Source: Euptelea pleiosperma (lineage: Eukaryota > Streptophyta > Magnoliopsida > Ranunculales > Eupteleaceae). Taken from it: a DNA stretch of 64,000 bases. A program made the translations under genes and the position numbers. This document shows positions 11,206 to 23,879 of the stretch, piece by piece. The notes beneath the pieces were generated by a model. It ran no database searches. It was not told the DNA's origin and worked only from the letters and a program-made list of their open reading frames with translations. The stretch lies in NCBI GenBank assembly GCA_035048495.1, contig CM068542.1, forward strand, positions 41,941,109 through 42,005,108, given 5' to 3'. Position 1 is the stretch's first letter. Each line of letters opens with the position of its first letter.

Positions 11206-11504
11206 TGAACCCATAATTTTCCTTATATAAGATAATATTTATAATTATTCAATGCCTTTTTCCCTAATGAAGTGCGTTATAAACTTGTTTTCTAATGAAA
11301 ACAAATATTTTTTTTCCAATAATATGAACTGCTAGCATCATATATGAGTGCCCATTGGGTTAGGTGTACAGGCCGAGCCGCCTCATGGCCGATAAAAGTC
11401 AACTGGGTCGGCCAAACCATTGACGTCCTTAGGTTGAGTCCATTGTGGATGATGGACCTTGGGTCCATCACATGTTTTTCCTGACTTGGAGAGGCAACAC
11501 ATGC

Positions 11505-11665
11505 GATCCTCGGCACATGGATTTTGTATGGGGGACCACCTCAGCCTCACCACACACGTACCTAGATGAGTACTCGAGTGCTTTTTGCCAAACCACTCAC
11601 CTGTGTACGTGTGTGGTGGGGCCGATGTGTCCTCCCGTACAAAATCCATGTGCCGTGAACTGTGA
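11505..11665. repeat. Inverted repeat around GTACGTGTGTGG
   Basis: CGGCACATGGATTTTGTATG with ACCACACACGTAC on the left is mirrored by GTACGTGTGTGGTGGGG and GTACAAAATCCATGTGCCG on the right. A related single arm (TCCTCGGCACGTGGATTTTA) occurs at 55276-55296. It is probably a MITE core and is non-coding although open frames cross it. Confidence 0.5.
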
Positions 11666-11694
11666 ACTGCAGCCTATTATCACCTTTGATAACT

Positions 11695-11930
11695 GGGCCT
11701 TGTCATCGAAGTTTTACTCAGGTGGACCTGCTTGCCAAAACAGCCTGATTGGTAGTTTCTAGGCATCAAATCTGAGTATCCCACGGTTGAAAATGAACCA
11801 TAAAAGAAACTCAAATAAAACGGTTAAATATCACCAATCAAGCTGATTTTTGGTATGCACGTCAGCCTAGAGATGGTTCAAACATCCCTACCGTGATCTC
11901 TAGATGTGCCATGTGGCCAAAAACCCCACA
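11695..11930. mobile_element. Degenerate G-box-type MITE
   Basis: GATAACTGGGCCTTGTCATC and GAAGTTTTACTC begin it; AAACAGCCTGATTGG and CCAATCAAGCTGATTTTTGG form the internal inverted pair; the right arm has GTGCCATGTGGCC. It is diverged and lacks an intact CACGTG. Confidence 0.4.
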
Positions 11931-12019
11931 AAGCTGCCGTATGCTAAAATATAGCAGAATGTTGGAGCACCACTTTTTGACCCATCAGGTCAAATTTTAG
12001 GATAACTCGGTGGGATAGC

Positions 12020-12141
12020 ACAATGTTGAAGATGCTAAACATCCATGCGGTCAGTGGGCCCAGATGGCAGTGGCGACTACCAAAATTGCCGCTTCCGCAA
12101 ATGAGAAGATCTCAGGTATACCTTATTACATCACGACCCTA
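12020..12141. mobile_element. Right-end fragment of the GATGTAACAAGG MITE
   Basis: The phrases CATGCGGTCAGTGGGCCC, TGCCGCTTCCGCAAATGAG and ACATCACGACCC match the right terminus of the copy at 9324-10117. The other half is absent. Confidence 0.6.
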
Positions 12142-12513
12142 AAAGATATGAAAGAAGATGGGTCAGTCTTCTCTGTGCTCCCTCTTGGGAGTCGTGTTTT
12201 CAGCCGCGGATTCCACAATAGTTGTTAGCGCTGAGCTGGCATCATTTTTTTAATTTACTTTTGGCAGCACCAACAGCCACCGTTGGATTCTTGAAATCCA
12301 CGGCCTAGAACACGGCTCTCCAGAGGGGGCACAAAAAGGGGGGCTGCTGAGTTTGACCCAAAGAAGATTTAACATTTAACAATGGCTAAACAAGATTCAT
12401 ATTGGCAGCCCAGATAATTGGAACAAGACGTATGATAACTGTTGGGATCGAGATATTACTAATCATATTTTGTGGTCTTTCTAGAATTTGAATGACGCCT
12501 TAAAGGTTTAGCT

Positions 12514-12818
12514 CATGGTTTAAAAAACGGTCGTTAATGGCCGTTATAACGGATTCGGGGATCCCTCTCCCGTTATGTTGTGTACCGTTAAAATGCTCAA
12601 AGAATAACAGCCGTTGTTTTTCGCTAGAAAAAAAATTGTGAAGAAGGCTGTTATTTTTCGTTTTTCAAAAATTGAATTTCTCAAAAATTTGAATTTCTGC
12701 TCCACTTTTCCGTTATTTTCCATTTTTGCCCCGTGTGTTACAATTCATTATAATGGAAAAAAATAACGGTAGCGCCCCCAGTCTATTATACCGTTATAAC
12801 AGATCCTTTTAAACCTTG
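12514..12818. mobile_element. hAT-like MITE (CAAGG/CATGG family), 305 bp
   Basis: The left end is CATGGTTTAAAAAACGG and the right end, on the complement, is CAAGGTTTAAAAGGATC. 8-bp flanks are GTTTAGCT (12506-12513) and GTTTAGTT (12819-12826). The interior carries CCGTTATAACGG-type palindromes and an A/T-rich core. It is non-coding. Confidence 0.75.
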
Positions 12819-12961
12819 GTTTAGTTAACCAAATTTGGAGCCTGAATTATTGACACTTCTAAGCTAGATGTATATAAATATGGTTTATACTTTATATGTG
12901 CTTATCAAAAAAATAAAAGATGGCTTATACATATCTACTTCTTATTACACGCATATTTCTA

Positions 12962-13347
12962 GGATCGTGATGTAACAAGGTAAACCTGAGATCTTTTCAA
13001 ATGCGGAAGCGCATTTTTGTTACACCACTGCCTTTTGGGCTCACTGACCGCATAGATGTTTAACCCACCTCTTAGTAGACATTAATTAATACCAAAAATC
13101 AGCTTGTCTGATGATTTTAGCACTCAAAACAATGGTTGAATTCATCGGCTATACTTATAAGCACGCCTTAAAATGTACTAAAATCTAATGGTTAGAGATT
13201 ACCATTCAAGGTGATTTTTGGTGTGTATATCTACCAAGGGATGGGATAAATATCCATGCGGTCAGTGGGCCCAGATGACAGCGATGAGTAACACAAATCG
13301 GTGCTCCCACAAAAAGTTTTAAGGCATACCTTGTTACATCTTTTTCC
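12962..13347. mobile_element. Mutator-type MITE, GATGTAACAAGG family, copy 3
   Basis: It begins GGATCGTGATGTAACAAGG and ends CCTTGTTACATCTTTTTCC, in the same orientation as 7952-8355, with the same internal phrases (CACTGACCGCAT, GGTCAGTGGGCCC). The flanking 9-mers do not match clearly, so its target duplication has decayed. Confidence 0.7.
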
Positions 13348-13498
13348 TTTCTTTTACCTACCCTGTACAGCGACCATAGAAAAGTTTTGTACGTCAGTGG
13401 GAGAGTGTGGACCTAACCGACATTTATGGGTAAGATTATTTTCTTGAAAATTTCCTAGGCAAAAATACACGCTGTTTTGCCGGGCAGGCCCATTTCTT

Positions 13499-14319
13499 GG
13501 AGTAGAACTTTGATGACTACTGACTATCCCTTAGTAGGAGAAAATATTCGCTGGTCCCGGGAACCCTGCTAAAATGTCTTACACGTACTTCAGGGCCTAA
13601 ACCCAACACTTAGTTAGTTAAGGGTCCTTAACAAAGGGTACATGTCAAACATTTTGGGAGGGGACCTTCAAAGTCGGGGACCAGGGAATTTTTTCTCCCT
13701 TAGTAGACCCTACATACCAAAAAGCAGCCTGATTAGTGATTTCAAACCTTTGGATCACCGTACCCTAAAGAATGCTCGAATTCCACGGTCAAAAATTAAT
13801 CCATGTAAAACGGCTCCAATCCAACGCTTAGAAGTCACTAATCAGGCTAATCTTTGGTATGTAGGTAGTAGGTAGTAGGTACACGTAGTGTTGGGTCAAA
13901 CAACCATACGGTCATCAAGGCCGATGACAGGGCACAATATGAGCCACGTGGAATACTCTTAGAGTACTCTGACCTTATGGATGTTTGACAATCATTAGGT
14001 GGACCTATAAACCAAAAATCAGCCCGATTAGTGATTTCTAGGCGTTGGATTGGAATTGTTTTCATGGGTCGATTTTAATTGTGGGAAATTTGAGCATTAT
14101 TGACCATTATTTGAGGTACAAAGATCCAAAGGTTTGAAATCTCAAATCAAGCTGATTTTTTTAGGTCCATATAGGGATTGGAAAAACATCCATACGGTCA
14201 GAGTCCTCTAAGAATATGCCACGTGGCTTCTATTGCACTCTGTCATCGGCCTTGATGACAGGCTCGTCAGCGATATATGGGACGTGATTCATACGGAAGT
14301 CCGTCGTGAAAGTTCTACT
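13499..14319. mobile_element. Nested G-box MITE block upstream of the WRKY19-like gene
   Basis: The outer ends are GAGTAGAACTTTGATGAC (13502) and, inverted, GAAAGTTCTACTTCC (14308). Inside are a palindromic MITE at about 13535-13703 (GGTCCCGG ... GGGGACCAGGG, same family as 40895-41098), an older MITE body with CAGCCTGATTAGTGATTT, and an inner G-box MITE at 13911-14259 with ends GTCATCAAGGCCGATGACAG and its complement. CCACGTGG boxes occur at about 13944 and 14219. An open frame over 14233-14559 only crosses the MITE end and promoter and is not a gene. Confidence 0.6.
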
Positions 14320-14559
14320 TCCTCTTTTCGCAACAGTAACGCCGATATTTACCCAGTCGAGAGAAACAAAGAACTAAACGCAGAAGGAAGAAAAGCCGAA
14401 AAAAAGAACAAAGAAGAATCGGCCAGCACGCGCGGGTGGGGCCCAGCGAGCTGGGAAACAAAACGGCGCAGCGCGTCACAAACAAAGCCGACTCAGATCA
14501 GAATACGCCGTTTGCCAGCTCATCAATTCCAGCTAATTAGCTCATCAGATCTTTATTAA

Positions 14560-14750
14560 TTCCTCCTTTTTCTTTCCTTTTGTGTATATTTCTTCAAACC
14601 TGATTTTTTAGTTCTTCTCGCTATACTTTCTCTCTCTACCTCTTTTTCCCCTCTCCCACTCTCTCTCTGCTCGATTCCGTGCTAGAAAACCTCCTATAGC
14701 TCTGCTAGTCTTTCGATCGATTTGGTTTAAATGTCGTTACGGTCTTTCAG
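14560..14750 (+). promoter_or_regulatory. Probable transcription start region and 5' exon of the WRKY19-like gene
   Basis: A pyrimidine-rich, CT-repeat leader (14615-14675) is typical of plant 5' untranslated exons. It ends in TCTTTCAG followed by GTACTC at 14751, a good donor. An ATG at 14731 opens a frame that, if joined to the acceptor before 20083, runs in phase into the main coding exon and would add ten residues (MSLRSFRVQR). Whether the protein starts here or at 20093 cannot be decided from sequence alone. Confidence 0.5.
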
Positions 14751-17700
14751 GTACTCGCTTTCTTTCAATTTCAGTTGTTATTTGTTCGATTTGGGTATCT
14801 TCGTTGAGAATTTTAGCTTGAATGATGGAAAATTAGGGTTTTCTGGTTCTAGGGTTTCTTCTCTGTGATGATTTAGTTTCTGATAGTTCAAGCTTTTCGG
14901 TCCCTCTAATTTAATTGATTGATTACATGGTTTATGATTATATGTGAACGATTATGTTCTTGGGATCTCCGGGTGTTGGTGTTGCCAATTCAGGTGTTGT
15001 GGATTCAGGTTGACAGACTTGTTTTGTTTGATTACCGTTTCAGATTTTTATCTCTTTAATCTCATCTTAAAAGGAAAATCGATAGGTGCGATCTGGTTAA
15101 GTACTTCTTTGTATAGTTTTAGCTATTTTTTTCTTAAGCTCAGAGTGATGTTTTGAAGTAATAATGGAACGGCTTCTGTTTTTTTGGCGGATGAAGTTTC
15201 AATGTCAATTTGTTTCGTCTTTGCTCAAAATATTATTTAGCGTTAAAACTGTCTTTTACATCTGTAAAAAAATGTTTTTTTATTTCTTACTCTGAAGCTT
15301 GAACTTCTGGGTTAGGTCGAATCTCAAAGATGGATAGTTATACTACCCACGTTTTGTCTACTAGGAAGCCGGATTTGGTTGTCTGATGAGAACCCCTCTG
15401 AACGTTTTCTTTGTTGAATTTATAGTTCTAGAGCTACGAGGAAGATGATAATGGGGAATAAGTTGGTTTTGGAGTTGCTTTTCAGATCTGTTATAGGTTT
15501 TTTTGTTTTTATTGTTATTTTAATGTTCTTTACTTTGAATTTTGAACCTCTGGGTAAGGTTGAAATTCAGAGGGACAGTTATATAACCATTTTTTAATCG
15601 ATTCAAGAGGTGAATTTGATTGTAAGTTTGTAATCAATGGAGGAGGACGTTTAGGAGTCCTTACGAGTTTATACTTATAGATCTCTGTGGAAGATAATGA
15701 AATAGAAGAGTTGATAATGGTAGAATGGGAGTTATGTGGAAAAAAAGTCTGTTTGTATTATTTATAGGATATTAATCAATATTGTGGCAGTGGGAAGATG
15801 AGATCTGTTTCGGTATTGTTTTAAATCAGAAAATGGATCATTATCTGTATGCGTTACTTGGTTTCAGAATGGAGACTAGGTATTAGTAAGTTATTTGGTT
15901 TCTTGTAAATAAAACAGGCGGAATTAATCTGACTTTTTGAAATTTTCTGAAAGATGTCATTTATTATAATAAAAGAAGTTTAGATTGTCTATACTGTACA
16001 CGCTCATTTTCAAACACCGAGCCTCTGAGAAGCATTATAGCTTGACATGCATACAGGCATGTCAAATTAATGAAAAAGATATATCATGGGAGTTACTATT
16101 TGCACAGCACATTTGCTTCTTTCCAGAGCAGATTTTGCTTCATCACTGTGAAAACCATTGTTTTTCTAGGAGAAGCAAATTATAACGTGGAAATAGTAAT
16201 TCCTTATAATAGTGAAATATCTACAACTAAGAAGCATTGAGATGATACCAAACTTTTATCATGAGCAGATGTATGGCGGTACTGGCACCATAGAGGCTGG
16301 TGGTGCAACTGTGCAAGGGACAATTTACTACACCTGGCACGTTGACTCGTCAATCTTGACGCTTCATTTGGTGGTGCACCTTAAGCAAAGCCCAAAAATC
16401 ACAGTGATCTCCAATCTAACTGTCCAAGCGAGAAGTGGAAACAAAAACTATGTTAAATAGTCAGAAAAGACTTCATTTGTCGGTGTTAGAATCATTCGCT
16501 TGGCATGATTATTGCATTATGGATTATTTAATAAGTGAACTCTAGGATAAATGGTTTGGGTTGGTGAATTGGTGAGTCAAGTGTAGGGTATATGTTAATT
16601 GCTTCAACGTCTATGCTGTTTATGTGTTGTATTTAAAAAAATGGTTATATAAACACTTGCATGTAATTTCTCTGTGTGTGCTGTCGATGTAAATTTAATA
16701 GCCGGAAACAAGAAAAACCATTAATGTAGTCCTACTAAGTTTGTTTTGTGTCAGTCTGTATCATATCTATCAAACAGATGTACGTGTTCAAATTATTACT
16801 CTTAAAAATTGAGTTGCCCTTGTCATATAGGCAAGACATATGGCCTTGAATTTGGAAGACCATTGCTTTAGCTGTCTAGCTCCTTTTCCCTTATACTTAA
16901 AAAGATCAGATGTTTGTAAAGTATGGATATCGGGAGATAAGGTGGACTTGGACATGAATAGCAGGGAAATAGTTTGATTTGTTAGATCGACTGAGATATG
17001 TTACCTGTAGAGTGAGTTTGAGAGTTATCTTCAAACTCTGTGATGTGTATGGTTCACAAGATGTACTCCTAAATCATCAGGGTATGAGTATTATTTGGAG
17101 TGTTCATATGCCATGTTCTATTTGAAATATGTCATCTTATGATTGCAGTTACATAGATTAATGGTGGGTGATGGGTTGTTCTCTTTTCTTGAATTTGTGC
17201 GATTTTTAAATTTTGCTACATTTCTTGTTATTATTATTATTTTTTTTGATAAAGTACATTTCTTGTTAATTTGTTTAAATGAATTATTTGTTTTCTATAA
17301 AGTTGTTATTTGTTTTCGCTTATGCTGAAGCCATATGCCAAATATTCTGTTAAGTTTGCATATAGGAGTAGTTTGGTCTTGCTCATTTGTCTTGGCTTGA
17401 AATTGGCCACTTCATCTAGAGTTAGTCTTATGATTTAAGTGTTAATTAGGTGAGCCAGGCTGAATGGCTTGTTTGCTTATTTGGTGGCTGAATTGTCCAT
17501 TCCTTCAATTTATGCGTAAATAAATGCGTGGAATTGTAAAAGGTTAACCTTTACTTGTTTGAATGAGTTGCTTGAGGAAGAAACAAGTGAGAAAGGAGAG
17601 CGGCATACAAAAATCACTAAGGTGAGCTTTTAGGGAATAAAATGGTAGTGTAGAGTGTCAACCACTTATAGAAGAATCTGTATGCTGACAGAGAGCAATA

Positions 17701-20082
17701 CCTGGTGAATGCAAGAAGTAAGCTGATCAGAATTATTGAGGCTTTATGCCGATGGACCAAGGGAAGAGATATTTGAAGGCCAACACAGAATTTCTTTGCT
17801 TTTCCTGGCAAATGTAACATAGTTGAGTAAAGTTGGTGGGTGGCATTTCGTTTTTGAGGATGCATGCTGTGATCTCCTTGTGCTTTTCTTTGTGGCATGT
17901 AGAGAAAAGGAAGAGTAGAATCTTCAGTAATACATTTGATTCATAGATCAAGCTCATTGAAAGGATTAGATGCTTTATTCAATGGGCCTTGGTGACAAAG
18001 GACTTTTATAGGGTTCGTGCTCAACTTCATACAACGGGCAGAGATGGCGAGAAGTGTTACGTGTACCAAAGAAGCCTGAGGTAATTTGTGCGAAACCACC
18101 TGTAGGATTCTTAAAGCTTAATTGGATGGTAGCTCCAGAAGCAGCCTCTGATCATTCGGCTCTAGTGACATGCATAGACATTTCTGGTATAATTGGCATT
18201 GAAGGTTCCTACAAACTCTCAGGATCAGTAGTATGCATGCCAGGCCCCTTAGTTGTTGAAGGAGATTCTCTTAATGAGTAAATATGAGCAAACATGCATT
18301 GGGAACAGGTCAGGGCTTGGGAGGCTTAGTTCTGTTCTTGGTTGATGCTTAATTGGATTCATGGACTTATTCTTCTCTCCTTTCCATTATGCATGTACAG
18401 AAACCAGTTGCTTCTGCATACGTCGAATATAGGCCTGCACGGCTATTGCCTTCTAGAAGACATCGATACAAAAGATGATAAGAATCTGTGCCATACACGA
18501 GGTGCACATTCTTATCTATCTGGACAAAGTGTAAGACCATCTCTTCGGTGTACGATAGCCAAAATATCCTACTGATCACACAAATCTAACCATTTGATAT
18601 ATGGCCAAGATTTAAAAATATTGGTATTGTAATGCATATAGATAAACTGATTTAACAATATATATCACGATACTCTTCAATACAAAAACTATATGCTGGA
18701 AAAAATCACGTTATGCTTTGATACTTTCCGATACACTTCGATAATTTAATCCAAAACTGTTTTGATGCATAAATAACCTAAAAATTTGATGTCTAAAGCA
18801 ATTAAACTACCTGTACATTCATATATGTGAAAAGGATCACACTTTTGTTCACTGATAATCTAAGATATACACCTTACTGCTTAGATAACCAAAAATATGA
18901 TGTTTAGTGCAATAATACTACCTCTACAACACATTTACTATAAAGAATCTCATTTGAATTCTAAGATACCGTAAGATTAATATATGCTAAAATACATTCT
19001 ACTCAATTTGTTTAATGCTTAGATATGGTAAATATAAGCAAATACAAACATTATAAGGTGATAAACACATTAAGAAGTACATATAGTTGTATGATCTACC
19101 TATTGAATACATTATAAATTTACATGGGTCTGGAAGTGATTGTCGTCAAAAAGTCCAAATATATTATAATTATGTAATTCAGAGATCCTCCACCTATCTA
19201 TGAAGTACAAGACAACATTATGGAATATTTGGTGTTTTTATGCATTTTCTTATTAATTTAAATGTTTTGAAATAAAATAGGTATGAGCATCAAAGATTGT
19301 GGGTCATTCCCGCTCCAATTCATGCCTCAATTAAATCCAAACAATTATCCATAAATGTTAGATTTACTGATTAAATTGATTTTTTGAATTAAAAGACAAT
19401 CAAAATAAATTATTTTTGAAAATCTAGAAAATCTATGGAGACATCCCAGAAGAATGAATCCTAGTTGCAGACCATTATCGGCTCTGATAATTATTAGCTT
19501 TCTTTGTCTACTGAGCATCGATCTGAGAGTTACTTGATAATAATAATATGAATCTGATTTCACCTCCATCTGTGAATTATGCAATGCAAAACTTCCTCGA
19601 TGTTTGTTTTGGTGAATTAATATTTTTAAAGTTGTAAATGTGATTTTTTTACTTCTTTCTTAGGATTAATGAAGCATAAGAGTTCTTCAGCATGGAGCGA
19701 AAGGCGCTCTGCAGATCTTCTGAGAGCGTCAATCTTAACTGTTCTCATTAAAGGCTTCTATCCCCGAAACGTAATTAGATATTTTGGGAACTAAGCGCTT
19801 CAGTAATAAGGTCTGTGCTAATTGGACAACACCCAGTAACAATGGACAGGGCAGACACATCGGGTTTTGTGAGCGGTGGAGCTCATCTATTAAAATTGTC
19901 TACATTTGTTTATGTAGTTTTACTGCAAAGACCGGCCCTTTAACAATGGTTGCAAGTCTGTTCTGCTAAGAGGGCCTTTCATTCCTGAGTGCTGTTCTGC
20001 TAGAAAGTTCTCTCAATCTTAGGTGCTACTGTCCTAGTTCTCCCAGACCCCGTAGCATACAGTTTTCGTCTGCCTTTTTCAG
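14751..20082 (+). other. Large first intron of the WRKY19-like gene
   Basis: The proposed donor is GTACTC at 14751 and the acceptor is CTGCCTTTTTCAG ending at 20082. The 5.3 kb between contain no recognisable protein and no clear transposon. Small non-coding or alternative exons could be hidden, for example near 18000-18100 where AGAAGCCTGAG is followed by GTAATT. Short open frames here (such as 16212-16460) have no recognisable similarity. Confidence 0.5.
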
Positions 20083-20092
20083 AGTACAGAGA

Positions 20093-20669
20093 ATGGATCT
20101 CAACACGACAAGTATTTTCTTCCCTGGTAACGGTGAAGCTTCCAAAAATGACAACTTTGGTGATACTGCGCTGCGCCTGGACTGCCATGGCTACAGTATA
20201 AACAACCTGACAAGATCCGGGAATTCTGAGAATAATGGTGTTCTTTCTGCCCAAGTCCCGGATGACGGTTGCAGGCTGGTCCTTGGATTGGGTCCCACGC
20301 CAAGTTCATACTGTGACAATTACTTCTCTGTTGGGGTTAACAAAAGCAAGGAATCTGCCACTATATTTAGCCAAGGGTTGACTTCTGAGGCTGATTCAGG
20401 AATTCTAAAACTTGGCCTTTCTAGAGGGACTGGGGAAGTTTTGGCCGTGCACAGAAATTCATTTTCAGCACAGAGCGATCTGAACACATCTTACCCCAAC
20501 CAAATGTCTGCTGATGAAAATGGGTTTCTGATCCCGATTGTCGATGAGGGATCCACTTCAGCCAAGAAATCTGGTGGTTATATGCCATCCCTTCTCTTGG
20601 CTCCAAGATTGGATAGGAGCAAAGGTTTGCTGCAGACTCGAGAACTTATGGAACTTGGGACCAAGGCTT

Positions 20670-20703
<34 letters not shown>

Positions 20704-22021
20704 CCTGAGCCCCGAGCCTTCGGCCTCCACAGATTACTCAACGGGCACGGCCTCTGAGCCTGCAACTGCTGGGGCATCTTCAGACCAGCGGACCCACCAT
20801 CCTAAGAAGTGCAAGTTTGAGGGGTGTTCAAAAGGAGCGCGAGGAGCATCAGGTCTCTGTATTGCCCATGGGGGCGGGCAGAGATGCCAGAAACCAGGGT
20901 GCAATAAGGGCGCTGAGAGCAGAACTGCCTACTGTAAGGCCCATGGTGGAGGGAAGAGGTGCCAGTGCTTGGGCTGCACCAAGAGTGCAGAGGGGAAGAC
21001 AGATTACTGCATAGCTCATGGAGGTGGCAGGCGGTGTGGGCATCCAGGGTGCACCAAGGCAGCCCGGGGCAAGTCAGGGCTGTGCATCAGGCATGGCGGG
21101 GGCAAGAGGTGCAAGGTGGAAGGATGCACCCGCAGTGCTGAGGGGCAGGCTGGGTTGTGCATCTCACATGGAGGCGGGCGCCGGTGTCAGTACCCAGGAT
21201 GCTCCAAGGGGGCCCAGGGAAGCACCATGCATTGCAAGGCCCATGGTGGGGGCAAGCGTTGTGTGTTTGCAGGGTGCACAAAGGGAGCAGAGGGGAGCAC
21301 ACCACTGTGCAAAGGGCATGGTGGGGGAAAGCGATGCCTCTTCGATGGTGGGGGAATCTGCCCAAAGAGCGTACATGGTGGAACTGATTACTGCGTCGCA
21401 CATGGTGGAGGCAAGCGTTGTGCTGTTCCAGGATGTACGAAGAGCGCCCGTGGGCGCACTGACTGCTGTGTCAGGCATGGTGGGGGCAAGCGGTGCCGGT
21501 TTGAGAACTGTGGGAAGAGTGCTCAAGGGAGTACAGATTTCTGCAAGGCCCACGGTGGGGGTAAGCGGTGCACGTGGGGACAAGGCATATGCGAGAAGTT
21601 TGCCAGGGGGAAGAGTGGGCTGTGCGCAGCACATGGCAGCATGGTCCAGGACAGGGAATCGGGCAAGAGTGGTATGATTGGGCCAGGACTCTTCCGTGGG
21701 CTTGTATCTGTTTCAGCATATGGGAGCAGCATGGATAATGATTATTCATCTTCAGGAGTAAGTGCGATTTCTGATTGCATTGATTCAGCTGAAAAGCCGG
21801 TGAAAGGACAGCAGCTCATACCTCCTCAGGTCTTGGTTCCTTCGTCAATGAAGTCCCCATCCTCTTCAGGGATGCTGGGTGCAGAGAGGGAGGAAGAGGG
21901 AAACAACAGAGACGGTGGGAGCACGAGCTTTAACTTTGCGATTCCTGAAGGAAGGGTCCATGGTGGGGGGCTAATGTCTTTATTTGGTGGAAATCTGAAG
22001 AATGCTATTGATGGGATGTGA
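20093..22021 (+). CDS. WRKY19-like zinc-repeat protein (loricrin-like), 642 aa
   Basis: I recognise the plant family often labelled probable WRKY transcription factor 19-like. Residues about 240-514 are eleven 25-residue units of the pattern C-x4-C-x10-C-x2-H followed by GGG(K/R)RC, a Cys/His array expected to bind zinc. Units 8 and 11 have altered spacing (FDGGGICPKS, WGQGICEK). There is no canonical WRKYGQK domain, so the WRKY name is inherited from annotation. The N-terminal part has the conserved GDTALRLDCHGYS and LVLGLGPTPSS motifs; residues 194-204 are eleven histidines encoded by a CAT run. The C-terminus ends FNFAIPEGRVHGGGLMSLFG, also conserved. The molecular role is not established; nuclear action is inferred from the finger array. 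The coding exon is uninterrupted; start chosen at the first ATG after the acceptor at 20081-20082. Confidence 0.85.
20672..20704 (+). repeat. CAT microsatellite encoding eleven histidines
   Basis: Ten CAT codons and a final CAC form a polyhistidine tract inside the WRKY19-like coding exon. Such runs are length-variable and, in other proteins, can direct localisation to nuclear speckles. Confidence 0.85.
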
Positions 22022-23500
22022 ATTTAGGTTGGTGTAATTCGAACTCAAAATGTGTATTAGGGGAAGGTAGTAGGAAATGTTTTTAAATTAAAACTGTCCA
22101 TAGGTTGCTTTGTCATTGTTCAAGACTGTTAAGTTTGGTCTTTGTAGGATTGGGGGAAGCAGACTCTATGCATTTGTAGTTTATTTTGTTAGTGTATGTG
22201 ATGGAGTTCTGATTCTTCTACAGGCTTTCAACTGTACATATCTGTAAATAAGAGTTGCTCAATTGCAACTCATATTCTAGTTTTATAATTTGAAATGTGA
22301 TTACTCATAATAATCTCATCTTTTTTTGGGTTGCTTACAAGTTTGAGAAATCCTGATCTACTGCCTCCCTAATAATACTTAGTTTGCCAATCTCAATCTT
22401 TAATGCTGTGATGTTTATATTGACCACTTAACCCCCCTTTTTTGGCCTCGATCAAGTTAGATGATACTTGAATGAATTAGCCTTTTTACTAAGAACCTTA
22501 GTACGATCTGGGCTGACTCAACAGGGAGGCTTTAATCCCTGCGAAGATGGTGTTTTCAGAAACAAAATTTGGAAAATATTTAATCCCACATTCCCACCCC
22601 ATGAATGTTATTATACACTCAGAAACTGTCCAGTGAATGCTTGGATTTCTACTGAAGGACAGGGGAAGCGAAATCAGGTAGAGATCAGCAGATGTCGGAT
22701 GGTACGAAAGAAAATTTACGGGGGACAATTCGCATGGGAAAACATTACTGGGGAGAGCAGAAGAATGTCAGCAATGTAAGGTATCAGAAAAACTCAAGAA
22801 ATTGAACTAAAAAGAGCTTATTGTGAAGGTGTTGCTAAAAAACGTTAACAGAACCAATGTGTAGTGGTGGGGGCTCCACATTCTTATCAACCATCCAATA
22901 AAAACCAGCCCAACTTGATGAAACCAACAATCTGACCAATTGTACTCTTTGTATGACCAAATATCTAATGTTTTTAAAGAAAAAAAAAGTAAGAAAATCT
23001 GTTGACTAAGCTTAACTTGCTTCTATATTTTACCTCTTCAAGATCATACGAATGATGCACGCGTTGTATGTGGACCATTTGATCAAATTTATAAGAACGT
23101 GTAGCACTTGTATAATAGACCAGAGACTTCTTTATTATTTCCCTTCTGTAATCTGATTTGTTGGGTGCTATTGTACCTGATAAGTCGGATTTGGACCCAT
23201 CCCTCTGGATATGATGGGTACCCTGGTATGCAAATTTTCAACGCGTTACAAGACCCATGATTCCATTGTTTTTACCAAGTAAATCTCTTGTCAAATATTT
23301 AACCTGTTCGAATGATCATAATCATACGATCTATGGACTTTTTTTGATTTTCCTATTCCCTTCCCTACGTTTTACTAGCGCGCCCATGTGCGTACACCGT
23401 AAACTATGCCGTTTATGTACGATTCTTACCTGATCTATTGATTCTATACAACTCGTGCTTCATCATTGCCTCGTTATTGATACTTGATAGTAGCTACAAC
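22022..23500. other. 3' region of the WRKY19-like gene and intergenic DNA
   Basis: The 3' untranslated region probably runs to about 22290, where TGTAAATAAGAG is a weak poly(A) signal. Beyond it nothing is recognised. A 103-codon open frame at 22468-22779 has no familiar motif and is not supported as a gene. Confidence 0.4.
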
Positions 23501-23879
23501 GAGTAAAACTTTGCTGACCTCCCACAATATGAACCACGTGGCACATTGTTGGAGGACCCTGACCGTCTGGATGTTTGGTTGACCAATCCCTATGTGGACC
23601 TACATACCAAAACTCAACCTGCTTAGTGATTTCTAAGCGTTTGATTAGAGTCATTTTCATGGGTTGATTTTAACTGTGGGAATTTGAGCATTATTGACCA
23701 TTATTTGGGGTAGTAGGATCATAACCTTTGAAATGACCGATCATGCTGATTTTTGGTCTGTAGCTCTACTAGGGATTTGACAAACATCCATACGGTCGTC
23801 GTCCTCTAATAGTGTATCACGTGGCTCACATTGTGGGCGGTCATCGGATTCGCTGACCATCGGTCAGCGACCTTTTACT
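23501..23879. mobile_element. G-box MITE upstream of the sphinganine hydroxylase gene
   Basis: It starts GAGTAAAACTTTGCTGACC and ends GGTCAGCGACCTTTTACT. ACAATATGAACCACGTGGC on the left mirrors ATCACGTGGCTCACATTGTG on the right. CTACAAC flanks both sides, a probable partial 7-9 bp target duplication. It lies about 700 bp before the ATG at 24577. Confidence 0.7.

Noticed and set aside
14233..14559. A 108-codon open frame upstream of the WRKY19-like gene
   Set aside because: It starts inside a G-box MITE end and runs through the promoter; no recognisable protein features.
20817..21749. Many open frames on both strands across the zinc-repeat region, up to 219 codons
   Set aside because: They are shadows of the strongly repetitive, GC-rich coding exon on + frame 20093; none has family features.
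22468..22779. A 103-codon open frame
   Set aside because: No motif, no splice context, AT-rich composition like the flanks.
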